Of a stretch of DNA of 5,925 nucleotides, positions 1 through 5,643 are shown one piece after another. Positions within the stretch are counted from its first letter, which is position 1. Every line of letters starts with the position of its first letter. The notes beneath the pieces were generated by a model. That model was given only the letters and a program-made list of their open reading frames with translations, had not been told where the DNA came from and made no database searches. This stretch comes from an uncultured Eggerthellaceae bacterium (GTDB taxonomy: Bacteria > Actinomycetota > Coriobacteriia > Coriobacteriales > Eggerthellaceae): positions 1-5,925 of the forward strand of contig CAKTYF010000121.1 of NCBI GenBank assembly GCA_934631995.1, written 5' to 3'. A program made the translations under genes and the position numbers.

Positions 1-180
1 GGGTGGGCAATTCTTAGCTTCTTTTTCCCCATTGTTGGCCTCATTTTGTTCATTGTCTGGAAAGACTCGAAGCCTACATCAGCAAGAGCTGCAGGAAAAG
101 GTGCCCTCATTAGCGTTATCGCAGTCATTCTTTTCTACGTACTCATTATCTGCATGGCGTGCGCTGGCTCGTTTAACTAG
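1..180 (+). CDS. Small membrane protein, C-terminal fragment
   Basis: Frame 1 is open from the left edge to a TAG at 178-180, giving 59 residues with no start inside the window. The fragment begins GWAILSFFFPIVGLILFIVW, a hydrophobic helix at about residues 2-20. A short basic linker (KDSKPTSARAAGKGA) follows, then a second helix at about residues 35-55, and it ends CAGSFN. This two-helix layout with a basic, Ala/Gly-rich loop resembles the C-terminal half of small bacterial membrane proteins that often carry an N-terminal zinc ribbon; that part would lie outside the window, so it is a guess. The next gene starts 12 nt after the stop on the same strand, so the two are probably co-transcribed. 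Biochemical role unknown. I am confident it is coding and unsure of the family. Confidence 0.75.
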   Translation, partial: GWAILSFFFPIVGLILFIVWKDSKPTSARAAGKGALISVIAVILFYVLIICMACAGSFN

Positions 181-192
181 CAGGAATCTAAA

Positions 193-906
193 ATGGATGC
201 CAAAACACTTAAAATGATTTCGGGCGGTACATTCGCTTTTGCTGCTTTGTTTGCAATCGTGGGCCTCTTCGCGACTATTTCTTCCTACTCTTCCCGCGAG
301 ATAAACCTGATCGCGCTGATAATTGTGTCGCAAATTGTCGAAATTATTCTGCTTGCATGCCTAGCGGACGGTTGCTTTGTAAGGCAGGATAAGCTGATTG
401 GCTGCACTCTCGTTATCATGACCTTATTTTCCGCATTCTGTGGTGTTTTATCACTCGCAACAGGACTGTCGATGAGAGAGGCAATGGGTGTTTTGCCAAC
501 GAGTTACATCGTATCCTTTTATCTTCAAGCAATAGGAGACTTTCTCTTCACCATCAGCGTAATACTGGGCGCTGTCTCAGCGTTGATCCAAAAGAGGTCC
601 AAGAACCTTTGCCTTGCCTTCGCGATAATCGCCCTAGCTGCGGCGGCGGTATGGGTAATCGGAAGCGCACTTGGGCTAACGATTCTTGATGTGGGTACCT
701 TAGTAACGCTTATGGAAGGCGTTGGCTTTTTTGCCCTTGGTATAAGCTATATGAAATCGATTAACGAGAAACAAGCGCACACCCAGAAGGCCACCATCGC
801 AGCGCTTTCTTCCGCCCAACTGTCAGATTACAAGCAGCTCCTTGACCAAGGAATCATCACACAAGAAGAATTCTACGAGCAAAAGAAGCGCTTTCTTCAG
901 GGTTAG
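193..906 (+). CDS. Six-helix membrane protein with C-terminal SHOCT motif
   Basis: This 237-residue protein starts at ATG 193, preceded by AGGA at 182-185 with 7 nt spacing. Six hydrophobic segments are visible at about residues 9-30, 37-58, 68-90, 104-131, 139-162 and 166-187. After a short polar linker, residues 208-236 (AQLSDYKQLLDQGIITQEEF and onward) match the SHOCT pattern: Leu-rich helix, a D-Q-G-I-I-T turn, then an E-E-F helix. SHOCT is a short C-terminal motif found on many unrelated bacterial proteins, often membrane proteins, and is thought to mediate oligomerisation or interaction. No catalytic motif is visible in the membrane part, and I do not recognise the family. The gene follows the partial membrane protein by 12 nt, suggesting an operon. 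Its codon use and base composition are AT-richer than the genes to the right, which fits an accessory gene. No signal peptide is apparent beyond the first helix. Confidence 0.85.
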   Translation: MDAKTLKMISGGTFAFAALFAIVGLFATISSYSSREINLIALIIVSQIVEIILLACLADGCFVRQDKLIGCTLVIMTLFSAFCGVLSLATGLSMREAMGVLPTSYIVSFYLQAIGDFLFTISVILGAVSALIQKRSKNLCLAFAIIALAAAAVWVIGSALGLTILDVGTLVTLMEGVGFFALGISYMKSINEKQAHTQKATIAALSSAQLSDYKQLLDQGIITQEEFYEQKKRFLQG

Positions 907-1027
907 TCGCAGGAACAGCGATTCAGTCAAACGGCGTTACGCCCAGCAGTTTCCCACGCGTGACGCTTGATTCACTTGCAAGCAGAGATCGCATGGACCA
1001 GCATGCATCAACGCAACCTACCTGAAA

Positions 1028-1059
1028 ATGCCGAGGGACATTACTTTGTCTCTCGGCAT
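1028..1059 (+). terminator. 13-bp hairpin, possible terminator
   Basis: The arms 1028-1040 (ATGCCGAGGGACA) and 1047-1059 (TGTCTCTCGGCAT) pair over 13 bp with one G-T pair, around the six-base loop TTACTT. It lies 121 nt after the stop of the SHOCT membrane gene. An A-run precedes it (GAAAATG), but the downstream side (CTTGTTGG) is only a weak T-tract, so terminator activity on the plus strand is uncertain. Read on the minus strand the T-tract is TTTTC. It could be a bidirectional terminator or simply a stable RNA hairpin. Confidence 0.5.
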
Positions 1060-1118
1060 CTTGTTGGGCAGCTTGCTCGACAGAGACTCGTTCGAAACCG
1101 AAAGCCTACCGCACGGGT

Positions 1119-1170
1119 CAGCTTGTCAAAAAAATGCCGCAAATGTGCAAAATATTCCTGTTCGGGGTAG
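1119..1170 (+). repeat. Inverted repeat unit, left copy
   Basis: A 52-nt unit made of a nine-base outer block (CAGCTTGTC, 1119-1127), a 15-nt variable block (1128-1142) and a 28-nt inner block (1143-1170) with the core TGTGCAAAATATTCCTG. The same unit occurs in opposite orientation at 1303-1354. The inner blocks match at 27 of 28 positions (difference at 1162), the outer blocks match fully, and the variable spacer is 15 nt in both copies. The copies are separated by 132 bp (1171-1302). This could be an intergenic repeat family, the ends of a small non-autonomous element, or the arms of a large RNA structure. No target-site duplication is evident at 1118/1355. Confidence 0.85.
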
Positions 1171-1302
1171 ATCAATGGAGCTTTGTCGGCGTCGCCTCGA
1201 AAAAACCAAAGCATTGCCTAGCTTGTGAACTGGGGTTATATGAATCGACCATTATTAAGAACGCGTGGCGATGAGCAGTTTGCGTCGAATCCGTGCTCTC
1301 AC

Positions 1303-1354
1303 CTACCCCGGACAGGAATATTTTGCACATCGGAGCCGAAAAATCGACAAGCTG
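1303..1354 (-). repeat. Inverted repeat unit, right copy
   Basis: Mirror copy of the unit at 1119-1170: inner block 1303-1330 (begins CTACCCCGGACAGGAATATT), 15-nt variable block 1331-1345, outer block GACAAGCTG at 1346-1354. Conserved ends around a length-conserved but sequence-divergent spacer suggest two independently evolving copies of one repeat rather than a freshly made palindrome. Translated, both copies give the same peptide signature in one frame (QLV, seven residues, then CKIFL) and again in another (CAKYSC followed by S or P, then G), because the nucleotides are conserved. I regard these translations as by-products and not as evidence of a gene. Confidence 0.85.
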
Positions 1355-1524
1355 GGCTCGCGCTGTCGTTGCAAGAGTCTTCGAACCCGCATATTCGTCA
1401 ATGGGCGCCAATTCGTCAAGCAGGAAAGCACGAAGGAGCCATAAACGCAACAAGGCCGCCCCGGAAGGCGCGGAGCCGCCCGAGCAGGCCAGACCCCTAT
1501 CAAAGCCACACGGACGACAAGCCC

Positions 1525-1557
1525 GATGTTAAAAAGACCCCGTCACTTTTTAACATC
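1525..1557 (-). terminator. Terminator of the glycosyltransferase/methyltransferase unit
   Basis: A perfect 12-bp inverted repeat, GATGTTAAAAAG (1525-1536) and CTTTTTAACATC (1546-1557), surrounds a nine-base loop. It starts 7 nt beyond the TAA of the RNA methyltransferase gene. Read on the minus strand it has an A-tract, a G-rich centre (GACGGGGTC) and a run of five T, the usual layout of an intrinsic terminator. By symmetry it could also stop plus-strand transcription coming from the left. Confidence 0.75.
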
Positions 1558-1564
1558 CGCACCC

Positions 1565-2392
1565 TTACTGCGCAGCGGGGCGGGCGAGTTCATAGAACGC
1601 AACGGCACTTGCCGCCGCTACGTTTAGGGAATCTACCTGGTGATACATGGGGATGCACACCGTGAAATCACACGCCGCAATGGTATCGTAGCTCAGGCCG
1701 TCGCCTTCGGTCCCCAGGACAACCGCCAGCTTATCGCACGCCGCCAGCGCAGGGTCACGCGGTGTGATGGAATCCTTGCGCAGTGCCAAAGCCGCTGTCT
1801 TAAACCCCAGCTCATGCAGGCGTTCCATACCGCCTTCGGGCCAATCCTCGATGCGCGTCCACGGAATCTGGAACACCGTGCCCATGGAACAACGTACCGC
1901 ACGACGATACAACGGATCGTAGCACTCGGGCGTTACCAGCACGGCATCCATGCCAAGCGCGGCAGCAGAGCGCATAATGGCTCCAACGTTTGTGTGATTC
2001 GTGATGTTTTCCAGCACCGCCACGCGATGCGCTCCTGCAAGCACATCCTCAAGCGATCGCGGCGCCGGCCGACGAAACGCACCCAGCGCACCACGCGTGA
2101 GCTCATAGCCGATAAGCTGCTCAATCTCGCTGTGCGGAAGAACGAAAATCGGCGTTTTCGGATTTTGCGCATGCACCATATCGATGACATGCGCTGTATT
2201 ATCCAGCATTTTCTCTTCCAGCAAAAGCGATTGACATTCCATGCCACCCGCCAACGCCCGCTCGATGACTTTAGGTGCCTCGGCGATGAATATTCCCTTT
2301 TCGGGCTCAAGCTTGTTGCGCAACTGCGCCTCGGTAAGGCGCGCGTAGGCATCAAGCAGCGGGTCACTCACCGACTCAAGCCTGACCAGCAT
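1565..2392 (-). CDS. SpoU/TrmH-family RNA 2'-O-methyltransferase
   Basis: This 275-residue protein has the usual length for the SpoU (TrmH/RlmB-like) SPOUT class, which uses S-adenosylmethionine to methylate ribose 2'-OH in tRNA or rRNA and acts as a knotted dimer in the cytoplasm. An N-terminal substrate-binding-type region spans about residues 20-100 (EKGIFIAEAPKVIERAL). The SPOUT core then shows motif 1 at about 129-147 (NHTNVGAIMRSAAALG, with Asn135 and Arg141), motif 2 at 224-234 (VVLGTEGDGLS, with Glu229) and motif 3 at about 247-265 (IPMYHQVDSLNVAAA, with Ser255 and Asn257). Motif 3 carries Tyr-His where a glycine is common. The start is ATG at 2390-2392. Its AGGGG ribosome binding site (2400-2404) sits 7 nt upstream and overlaps the TAG stop of the preceding glycosyltransferase gene, so the two are probably translationally coupled. 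The target nucleotide cannot be told from sequence. The family assignment is firm. Confidence 0.93.
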   Translation of the reverse strand: MLVRLESVSDPLLDAYARLTEAQLRNKLEPEKGIFIAEAPKVIERALAGGMECQSLLLEEKMLDNTAHVIDMVHAQNPKTPIFVLPHSEIEQLIGYELTRGALGAFRRPAPRSLEDVLAGAHRVAVLENITNHTNVGAIMRSAAALGMDAVLVTPECYDPLYRRAVRCSMGTVFQIPWTRIEDWPEGGMERLHELGFKTAALALRKDSITPRDPALAACDKLAVVLGTEGDGLSYDTIAACDFTVCIPMYHQVDSLNVAAASAVAFYELARPAAQ

Positions 2393-2404
2393 AAACCTGC
2401 CCCT

Positions 2405-3289
2405 CTACTTATCAATTTCCTCGCGCGGGTCGTGCAAATCGTTCGGCGGCACCACAATTTTGTCCCAGCCCATTTCTTTGAGCGCCTGCGCCGTGCGCCA
2501 TGGCGGCGTGTTGTCCTCGAACGGCGCGCAGTAATTCAGCGCCTCGACCAGCGTTACGTTATGCATCAGGTCACCCATGGTGTCCACGTCGGGCACGGCC
2601 GGCAAGTAGAGCGCGGGCAGCCCCGCCTCGCGTGCTTTTTGAATATACGCAGGTAGAACGGTCAATCCCGAGGAGTTGTAGAAAACGCCTGTGTGGTCGA
2701 AATCGGTTTCGCGCGTCCAACCCACAATAGAAACGCCCATCGCCTGGTCGGGAGCCAGCACAATGCCGCCACCATCAACGCCGTCAAGGAAATGCAGCAT
2801 CTCGAAGCCGTTAATCACGTCCTTCGTGTGTAGCGCCGGCATATCGGCACCCATGGAAAGAATGCAATCGGCGCCGCGCTCCCATGCTTGGCGGAACGAA
2901 TCATTGTAATGCTCGTCGAAGCTCTTGCCCGTATCGCAGATAAACACCAGGTCACGAGGCCATTCGCCCGCATCAGAAAACAGTTTTTCCATAACGACAA
3001 CGTTTTTCTCGGGCGTTGTGGAAATGATAAGCTCAAACGTATCGCGCACAATTTCGTCTTCAGGAATGCCGTCTTCGCGCAGTGCCATCACTTGCGCTTC
3101 GCTATCCTGCTCCATCTTCGTCATGGCAGCGCAGCAAATCTCAACAACGTCGAACAACATGCAGTGATACAGCCCCGATGCAACCTCGGGCTCAAAGATG
3201 CCGTCCTTCAGGCGCGTCAGACGCGTTTTCACCAACCCGGGAATCGGCGGCTTGCTGAACAGCACCAGGGCGTTTTTACGTTCTCTCAT
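2405..3289 (-). CDS. DUF2064 / TIGR04282-type glycosyltransferase
   Basis: A 294-residue protein with a GT-A-like nucleotide-diphospho-sugar transferase signature of the DUF2064 (TIGR04282) group. The N-terminus has the hallmark loop FSKPPIPGLVKTRL (residues 11-24), equivalent to the family's K-x-P-x-P-G-x-V-K-T-R-L. A metal/nucleotide-type GADMP motif lies at 147-151, and a DVDT motif near 234-237 ends the core. It is longer than the roughly 200-230 residues usual for the family. Extra Glu/Asp/Met-rich sequence lies at about residues 60-115, before a core strand. The common D-G-G-Y-x-L segment is replaced by PDQAMGVSIVGW. Some relatives are named arsenosugar biosynthesis enzymes, but nothing here points to that substrate. 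I choose ATG at 3287-3289, because GGAGAGG lies 8 nt upstream; a TTG at 3319 in frame would place that site inside the gene. It is cotranscribed with the RNA methyltransferase downstream. Confidence 0.85.
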   Translation of the reverse strand: MRERKNALVLFSKPPIPGLVKTRLTRLKDGIFEPEVASGLYHCMLFDVVEICCAAMTKMEQDSEAQVMALREDGIPEDEIVRDTFELIISTTPEKNVVVMEKLFSDAGEWPRDLVFICDTGKSFDEHYNDSFRQAWERGADCILSMGADMPALHTKDVINGFEMLHFLDGVDGGGIVLAPDQAMGVSIVGWTRETDFDHTGVFYNSSGLTVLPAYIQKAREAGLPALYLPAVPDVDTMGDLMHNVTLVEALNYCAPFEDNTPPWRTAQALKEMGWDKIVVPPNDLHDPREEIDK

Positions 3290-3297
3290 GCGTTGAT

Positions 3298-3304
3298 CCT
3301 CTCC
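3298..3304 (-). promoter_or_regulatory. Strong ribosome binding site of the DUF2064 gene
   Basis: GGAGAGG on the minus strand, 8 nt before the ATG at 3287-3289. It decides the start against the in-frame TTG at 3319. It lies directly against the T-tract of the hairpin at 3306-3341, so the hairpin and the ribosome site cannot be considered independently. Confidence 0.75.
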
Positions 3305-3305
3305 G

Positions 3306-3341
3306 AAAAAAAGTTCCAACTGGCATTGTACCAGCTGGAAC
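3306..3341 (-). terminator. Hairpin plus T7 tract upstream of the DUF2064 gene
   Basis: On the minus strand the arms GTTCCAGCTGG (3341-3331) and CCAGTTGGAAC (3323-3313) pair over 11 bp with one G-U pair around the loop TACAATG. Seven T (3312-3306) follow immediately. This is the textbook form of an intrinsic terminator. It lies about 195 nt after the htpG stop, and I see no other terminator between the two genes, so it may end the htpG transcript. Because it directly abuts the ribosome binding site of the next gene it may instead act as an attenuator, or as an operator palindrome over a promoter. Confidence 0.7.
3325..3333 (-). promoter_or_regulatory. Candidate extended -10 box inside the hairpin
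   Basis: The minus strand reads TGG-TACAAT, an extended -10 (TGN plus five of six bases of TATAAT), sitting in the loop and 5' arm of the hairpin. No good -35 is found 16-18 bp upstream. A start about 7 nt downstream would begin the transcript inside the 3' arm, so the hairpin could not form and a leader of about 30 nt would carry the ribosome binding site. That would give the glycosyltransferase/methyltransferase pair its own promoter, independent of htpG read-through. This is inference only. Confidence 0.4.
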
Positions 3342-3448
3342 GCATTTCGTATGTTCCCTTGCGCGAACGAAGGGCAAAATCAGACGAAGGCGAAGGCGGA
3401 GACACAGGTCGCAGCCCCCAACCGCAAACCGCCAGCCACAACCCCGCT

Positions 3449-3470
3449 CCGGCGCAACCGCCGCGTGCCG
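3449..3470 (+). repeat. GC-rich direct repeat, copy 1
   Basis: A 22-nt block with core CAACCGCCGCG, repeated at 3504-3525 with two differences. It lies in the GC-rich spacer (3342-3535) between htpG and the DUF2064 gene, where CAACCGC-like words recur at least three times. The function is unknown; it may be simple low-complexity drift. Confidence 0.5.
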
Positions 3471-3503
3471 ACTGTAAGTCGCCAGCTGCAGCCCGGCACG
3501 ACC

Positions 3504-3525
3504 CCGGCTCAACCGCCGCGCGCCG
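3504..3525 (+). repeat. GC-rich direct repeat, copy 2
   Basis: Second copy of the 22-nt block at 3449-3470 (20 of 22 identical), 55 nt away and 11 nt from the htpG stop codon. The rest of the 194-nt spacer contains no gene and no other terminator that I can see. Confidence 0.5.
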
Positions 3526-3535
3526 TCGGCAGCCT

Positions 3536-5446
3536 CTACACCATCAGGGACGAAACAGCCTTCGCGAACTCGAACGGATCATCCACCGGCAAGCCCTCAA
3601 TCAGCAACGATTGGTTGTACAGGATGTTCGCATACAGGCTCACCTTGTCAGTCTGACCTAGATCCTGCGCCTCCTTCAGCGCTTCGAAAATCTCGTGCTT
3701 GGGGTTGATTTCCAAAACACGCGCGCTCTTCATGCCGTCGTAGCCCTCGGAGGCCGAGAACACGCGCTCCATGCCCAGCGACACGCCGCCCGTGGATACC
3801 AAGCACGCCGGAGTATCGGTCAAGCGCGTAGAGGCAACAACCTTCTCCACCTTGCCGTCCAGCGCCTTAGTCATGGTGGTGAACAAATCGGCGTTGTCCT
3901 TCTCTACCGCTTCGGCATCGGCTTTCTCGTCATCGGAGCCAAGGTTCAGTTCCTCGGTGGCAATGTTTTTCATCTCTTTGCCATCGAACGTCTGCATAAG
4001 CTGCAGCACGAATTCATCGACGGGTTCGTTGCACAAAAGCACGTCGTAGCCCTTGTCCAGCACGGACTTCACCAGCGGCGTCTTCTCAAGGCGCTCAATG
4101 CTCTCGCCCACGCCAAAATGGTACAGAATGCTGTCCTGACCCTCCGTCATGCCCTCAACGTATTCGGCAAGCGTGACCATCTTGCCCTGCTTGGCGGAAT
4201 AGAAAAGCAGCAGGTCAGACAGCACATCGGACTTCTGACCACGGCTGGCGTAAATGCCGAACTTCAGGCTGCGACCGAAATTCTCGAAGAACTTCTCGTA
4301 CGTTTCGCGATCGTCGTCGCGCATGGCGTCCAGCTCGGACTTGATCTTTTTCTCGACTTTGCGAGCAATAGCGCGCAGCTGGCTGTTTTGCTGCAGCGTC
4401 TCGCGGGAAATGTTCAGCGTAAGGTCCTGGCTGTCCACAATGCCGCGCACGAAGTTGAAGTAGTCGGGAACCAGGTCCTCGCACTTCTCCATGATCAGCA
4501 CGTTCGAGCTGTACAGCGCCAGGCCCTTCTCGTACTCGCGGCTATACATGTCATACGGCGCGCGGCCCGGAATGAACAGCAGCGCATCGTAGTTGAGCGA
4601 GCCTTCCGCGTGGAAGCTCACCGTGCGCGCCGGGTCCTCGAAGTCGTGGAAGTTAGACTTGTAGAACTCGTTGTATTCTTCGGGCGTGACCTCGGACTTG
4701 TTGCGCTTCCAAATGGGCACCATGGAGTTGATAGTCTCGATGGTCTTGTACTCTTCCCATTCGGGCTTTGCATCTTCGGGCGCATCGGGCGGCAGCGGCT
4801 TCTGACGTTCCTTCGTCACCAGCATGCGAATAGGATAACGCACGTAGTTGCTGTAGTGCAGAATCAAATGGCGCAGGCCTTCTTCGGTCAGGAATTCGTC
4901 GTAATCTTCTTCGGCTGTGCTTTCTTTGATGGTCAAAATGACATCGGTGCCGTGCGTTTCGCGCTCGGCCGGCTCAATGGTGTAACCCTCCACGCCGTCG
5001 CTTTCCCAAGCGTATGCTTCATCGCTGCCGAATGCGCGGGACACAACGCGCACGTGGTCGGCCACCATAAACGACGAGTAGAAACCAACGCCGAACTGAC
5101 CAATAATGTCAATGTCGGAACCCTGCTGCTCGGCGTTCTCGGTCTTGAACGACTGGCTGTCAGAGTGAGCAATAGTGCCCAGGTTCTTGTCCAGCTCATC
5201 CTTGCTCATGCCAATGCCGTCATCGGAAACAATAATGGTGCGCGCGCCCTTGTCGAAGTTCACGCGGATGCACAGCTCGTCTTTGTCAACGGCGGCCGAT
5301 TCGTCGGTCAGGCTCTTGAAATACAGCTTGTCCACGGCGTCGGACGCGTTCGAAATGAGCTCGCGCAGGAAAATCTCTTTATTCGTGTAAATGGAGTTGA
5401 TCATTAGATCAAGCAGCTTTTTGCTCTCTGTCTTGAATTTTTTCAT
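3536..5446 (-). CDS. htpG: Molecular chaperone HtpG (bacterial Hsp90)
   Basis: This 636-residue protein is close to the usual HtpG length. HtpG is a cytoplasmic homodimeric, ATP-driven chaperone. The N-terminal GHKL ATPase domain shows FLRELISNASDAVDKL (Glu29 and Asn33, the catalytic and Mg-binding positions), DDGIGM (Asp75, adenine contact), GQFGVGFYSSF (116-126, ATP lid) and GTDV (166-169). The middle domain has the conserved FIPGRAP segment (291-297) and SRETLQQN with Arg348, the middle-domain arginine that contacts ATP. The C-terminal dimerisation domain follows from about residue 510, after an acidic Asp/Glu/Lys linker. There is no MEEVD tail, as expected in bacteria. The start is ATG 5444-5446 because MKKFKTESKKLLDLMINSIY matches the usual HtpG N-terminus and AGAAGGA lies just upstream; a TTG at 5482 would add 12 residues that do not fit. 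A CIRCE operator sits at its promoter, so heat-induced control by HrcA is likely. Confidence 0.97.
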   Translation of the reverse strand: MKKFKTESKKLLDLMINSIYTNKEIFLRELISNASDAVDKLYFKSLTDESAAVDKDELCIRVNFDKGARTIIVSDDGIGMSKDELDKNLGTIAHSDSQSFKTENAEQQGSDIDIIGQFGVGFYSSFMVADHVRVVSRAFGSDEAYAWESDGVEGYTIEPAERETHGTDVILTIKESTAEEDYDEFLTEEGLRHLILHYSNYVRYPIRMLVTKERQKPLPPDAPEDAKPEWEEYKTIETINSMVPIWKRNKSEVTPEEYNEFYKSNFHDFEDPARTVSFHAEGSLNYDALLFIPGRAPYDMYSREYEKGLALYSSNVLIMEKCEDLVPDYFNFVRGIVDSQDLTLNISRETLQQNSQLRAIARKVEKKIKSELDAMRDDDRETYEKFFENFGRSLKFGIYASRGQKSDVLSDLLLFYSAKQGKMVTLAEYVEGMTEGQDSILYHFGVGESIERLEKTPLVKSVLDKGYDVLLCNEPVDEFVLQLMQTFDGKEMKNIATEELNLGSDDEKADAEAVEKDNADLFTTMTKALDGKVEKVVASTRLTDTPACLVSTGGVSLGMERVFSASEGYDGMKSARVLEINPKHEIFEALKEAQDLGQTDKVSLYANILYNQSLLIEGLPVDDPFEFAKAVSSLMV

Positions 5447-5541
5447 CGATCCTTCTTTCCCTTCACAGTAAAACAAATGCAATAGATATTGCTTGCCAAA
5501 ACCGCTTTATGCGTTTTTTCGTACCGCCGGCGCGTTTTTAT

Positions 5542-5585
5542 GCACGTACCTGCACGATTTTCGCACGATTCACGCACGACGCACG
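5542..5585 (-). repeat. Phased CGTGC repeats in the htpG leader
   Basis: Five copies of GCACG on the plus strand (CGTGC on the htpG strand) begin at 5542, 5552, 5563, 5574 and 5581. The first four are spaced 10, 11 and 11 nt, close to one helical turn; the last is 7 nt on. They lie downstream of the predicted htpG transcription start, in its roughly 190-nt leader, between the CIRCE operator and the gene. They could be a row of protein binding sites on one face of the DNA, or part of leader RNA structure. I recognise no known regulator motif. Confidence 0.55.
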
Positions 5586-5611
5586 CCCTACGAACGGCGG
5601 AAGGCAACGCA

Positions 5612-5638
5612 TTAGCAGTCTCGAGTATCGAGTGCCAA
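5612..5638. promoter_or_regulatory. CIRCE operator (HrcA binding site)
   Basis: The sequence TTAGCAGTC-N9-GAGTGCCAA matches the CIRCE consensus TTAGCACTC-N9-GAGTGCTAA at 16 of 18 arm positions with the exact nine-base spacer. CIRCE is the operator of HrcA, a repressor of chaperone genes in many bacteria that is inactivated on heat stress. The site begins at the predicted transcription start of htpG, the position where HrcA would block initiation. It lies about 75 bp upstream of the mscL -10 box and so is less likely to serve mscL. Confidence 0.85.
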
Positions 5639-5643
5639 AGGTG

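Larger units (their letters stand above)
907..1564. other. Gene-free region with inverted repeats
   Basis: About 650 bases without a convincing gene. Open frames on both strands are short, lack a good ribosome binding site, cross the inverted repeats or run antisense into the RNA methyltransferase gene, and their translations look like random, Arg/Pro/Ser-rich sequence. The stretch holds a 13-bp hairpin (1028-1059), a pair of inverted 52-nt units (1119-1170 and 1303-1354) and a terminator (1525-1557). A nine-base direct repeat ATTCGTCAA occurs at 1393-1401 and 1411-1419. I see no tRNA and no transposase remnant. Confidence 0.6.

Noticed and set aside
1365..1395. TTCGAACCC resembling a tRNA T-loop
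   Set aside because: The flanking five-base stem does not pair, and no acceptor, D or anticodon arm can be built around it.
1172..1453. A 93-codon minus-strand open frame containing MCKIFLSGVG
   Set aside because: The recognisable peptide comes from the repeat nucleotides, which give the same peptide from the opposite copy. There is no ribosome site or family match.
1225..1665. A 146-codon plus-strand open frame across the gene-free region
   Set aside because: It crosses one inverted repeat arm, the terminator and the 3' end of the methyltransferase gene in antisense, has no ribosome site, and its composition is unlike a protein family.
1640..2656. A 338-codon plus-strand open frame opposite the methyltransferase and glycosyltransferase genes
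   Set aside because: It spans two well-supported minus-strand genes and has an Arg/His-rich random-looking translation.
3337..3357. GGAAC...GTTCC as an actinobacterial LexA-like box or antiterminator stem
   Set aside because: The arms are only five bases and the inner positions do not fit; it competes weakly with the hairpin at 3306-3341.
3695..5407. A 570-codon plus-strand open frame opposite htpG
   Set aside because: It is an antisense shadow of a GC-biased, strongly conserved gene; the translation is His/Val/Leu/Ala-rich with no domain.
5447..5482. Upstream TTG start extending HtpG by 12 residues
   Set aside because: The added residues do not fit the family N-terminus, and the better-placed ATG has a purine-rich ribosome site.
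5470..5499. TTGGCA upstream of htpG as a second promoter
   Set aside because: No acceptable -10 lies 16-18 bp downstream; the TTGACA/TACAAT promoter at CIRCE is much better.
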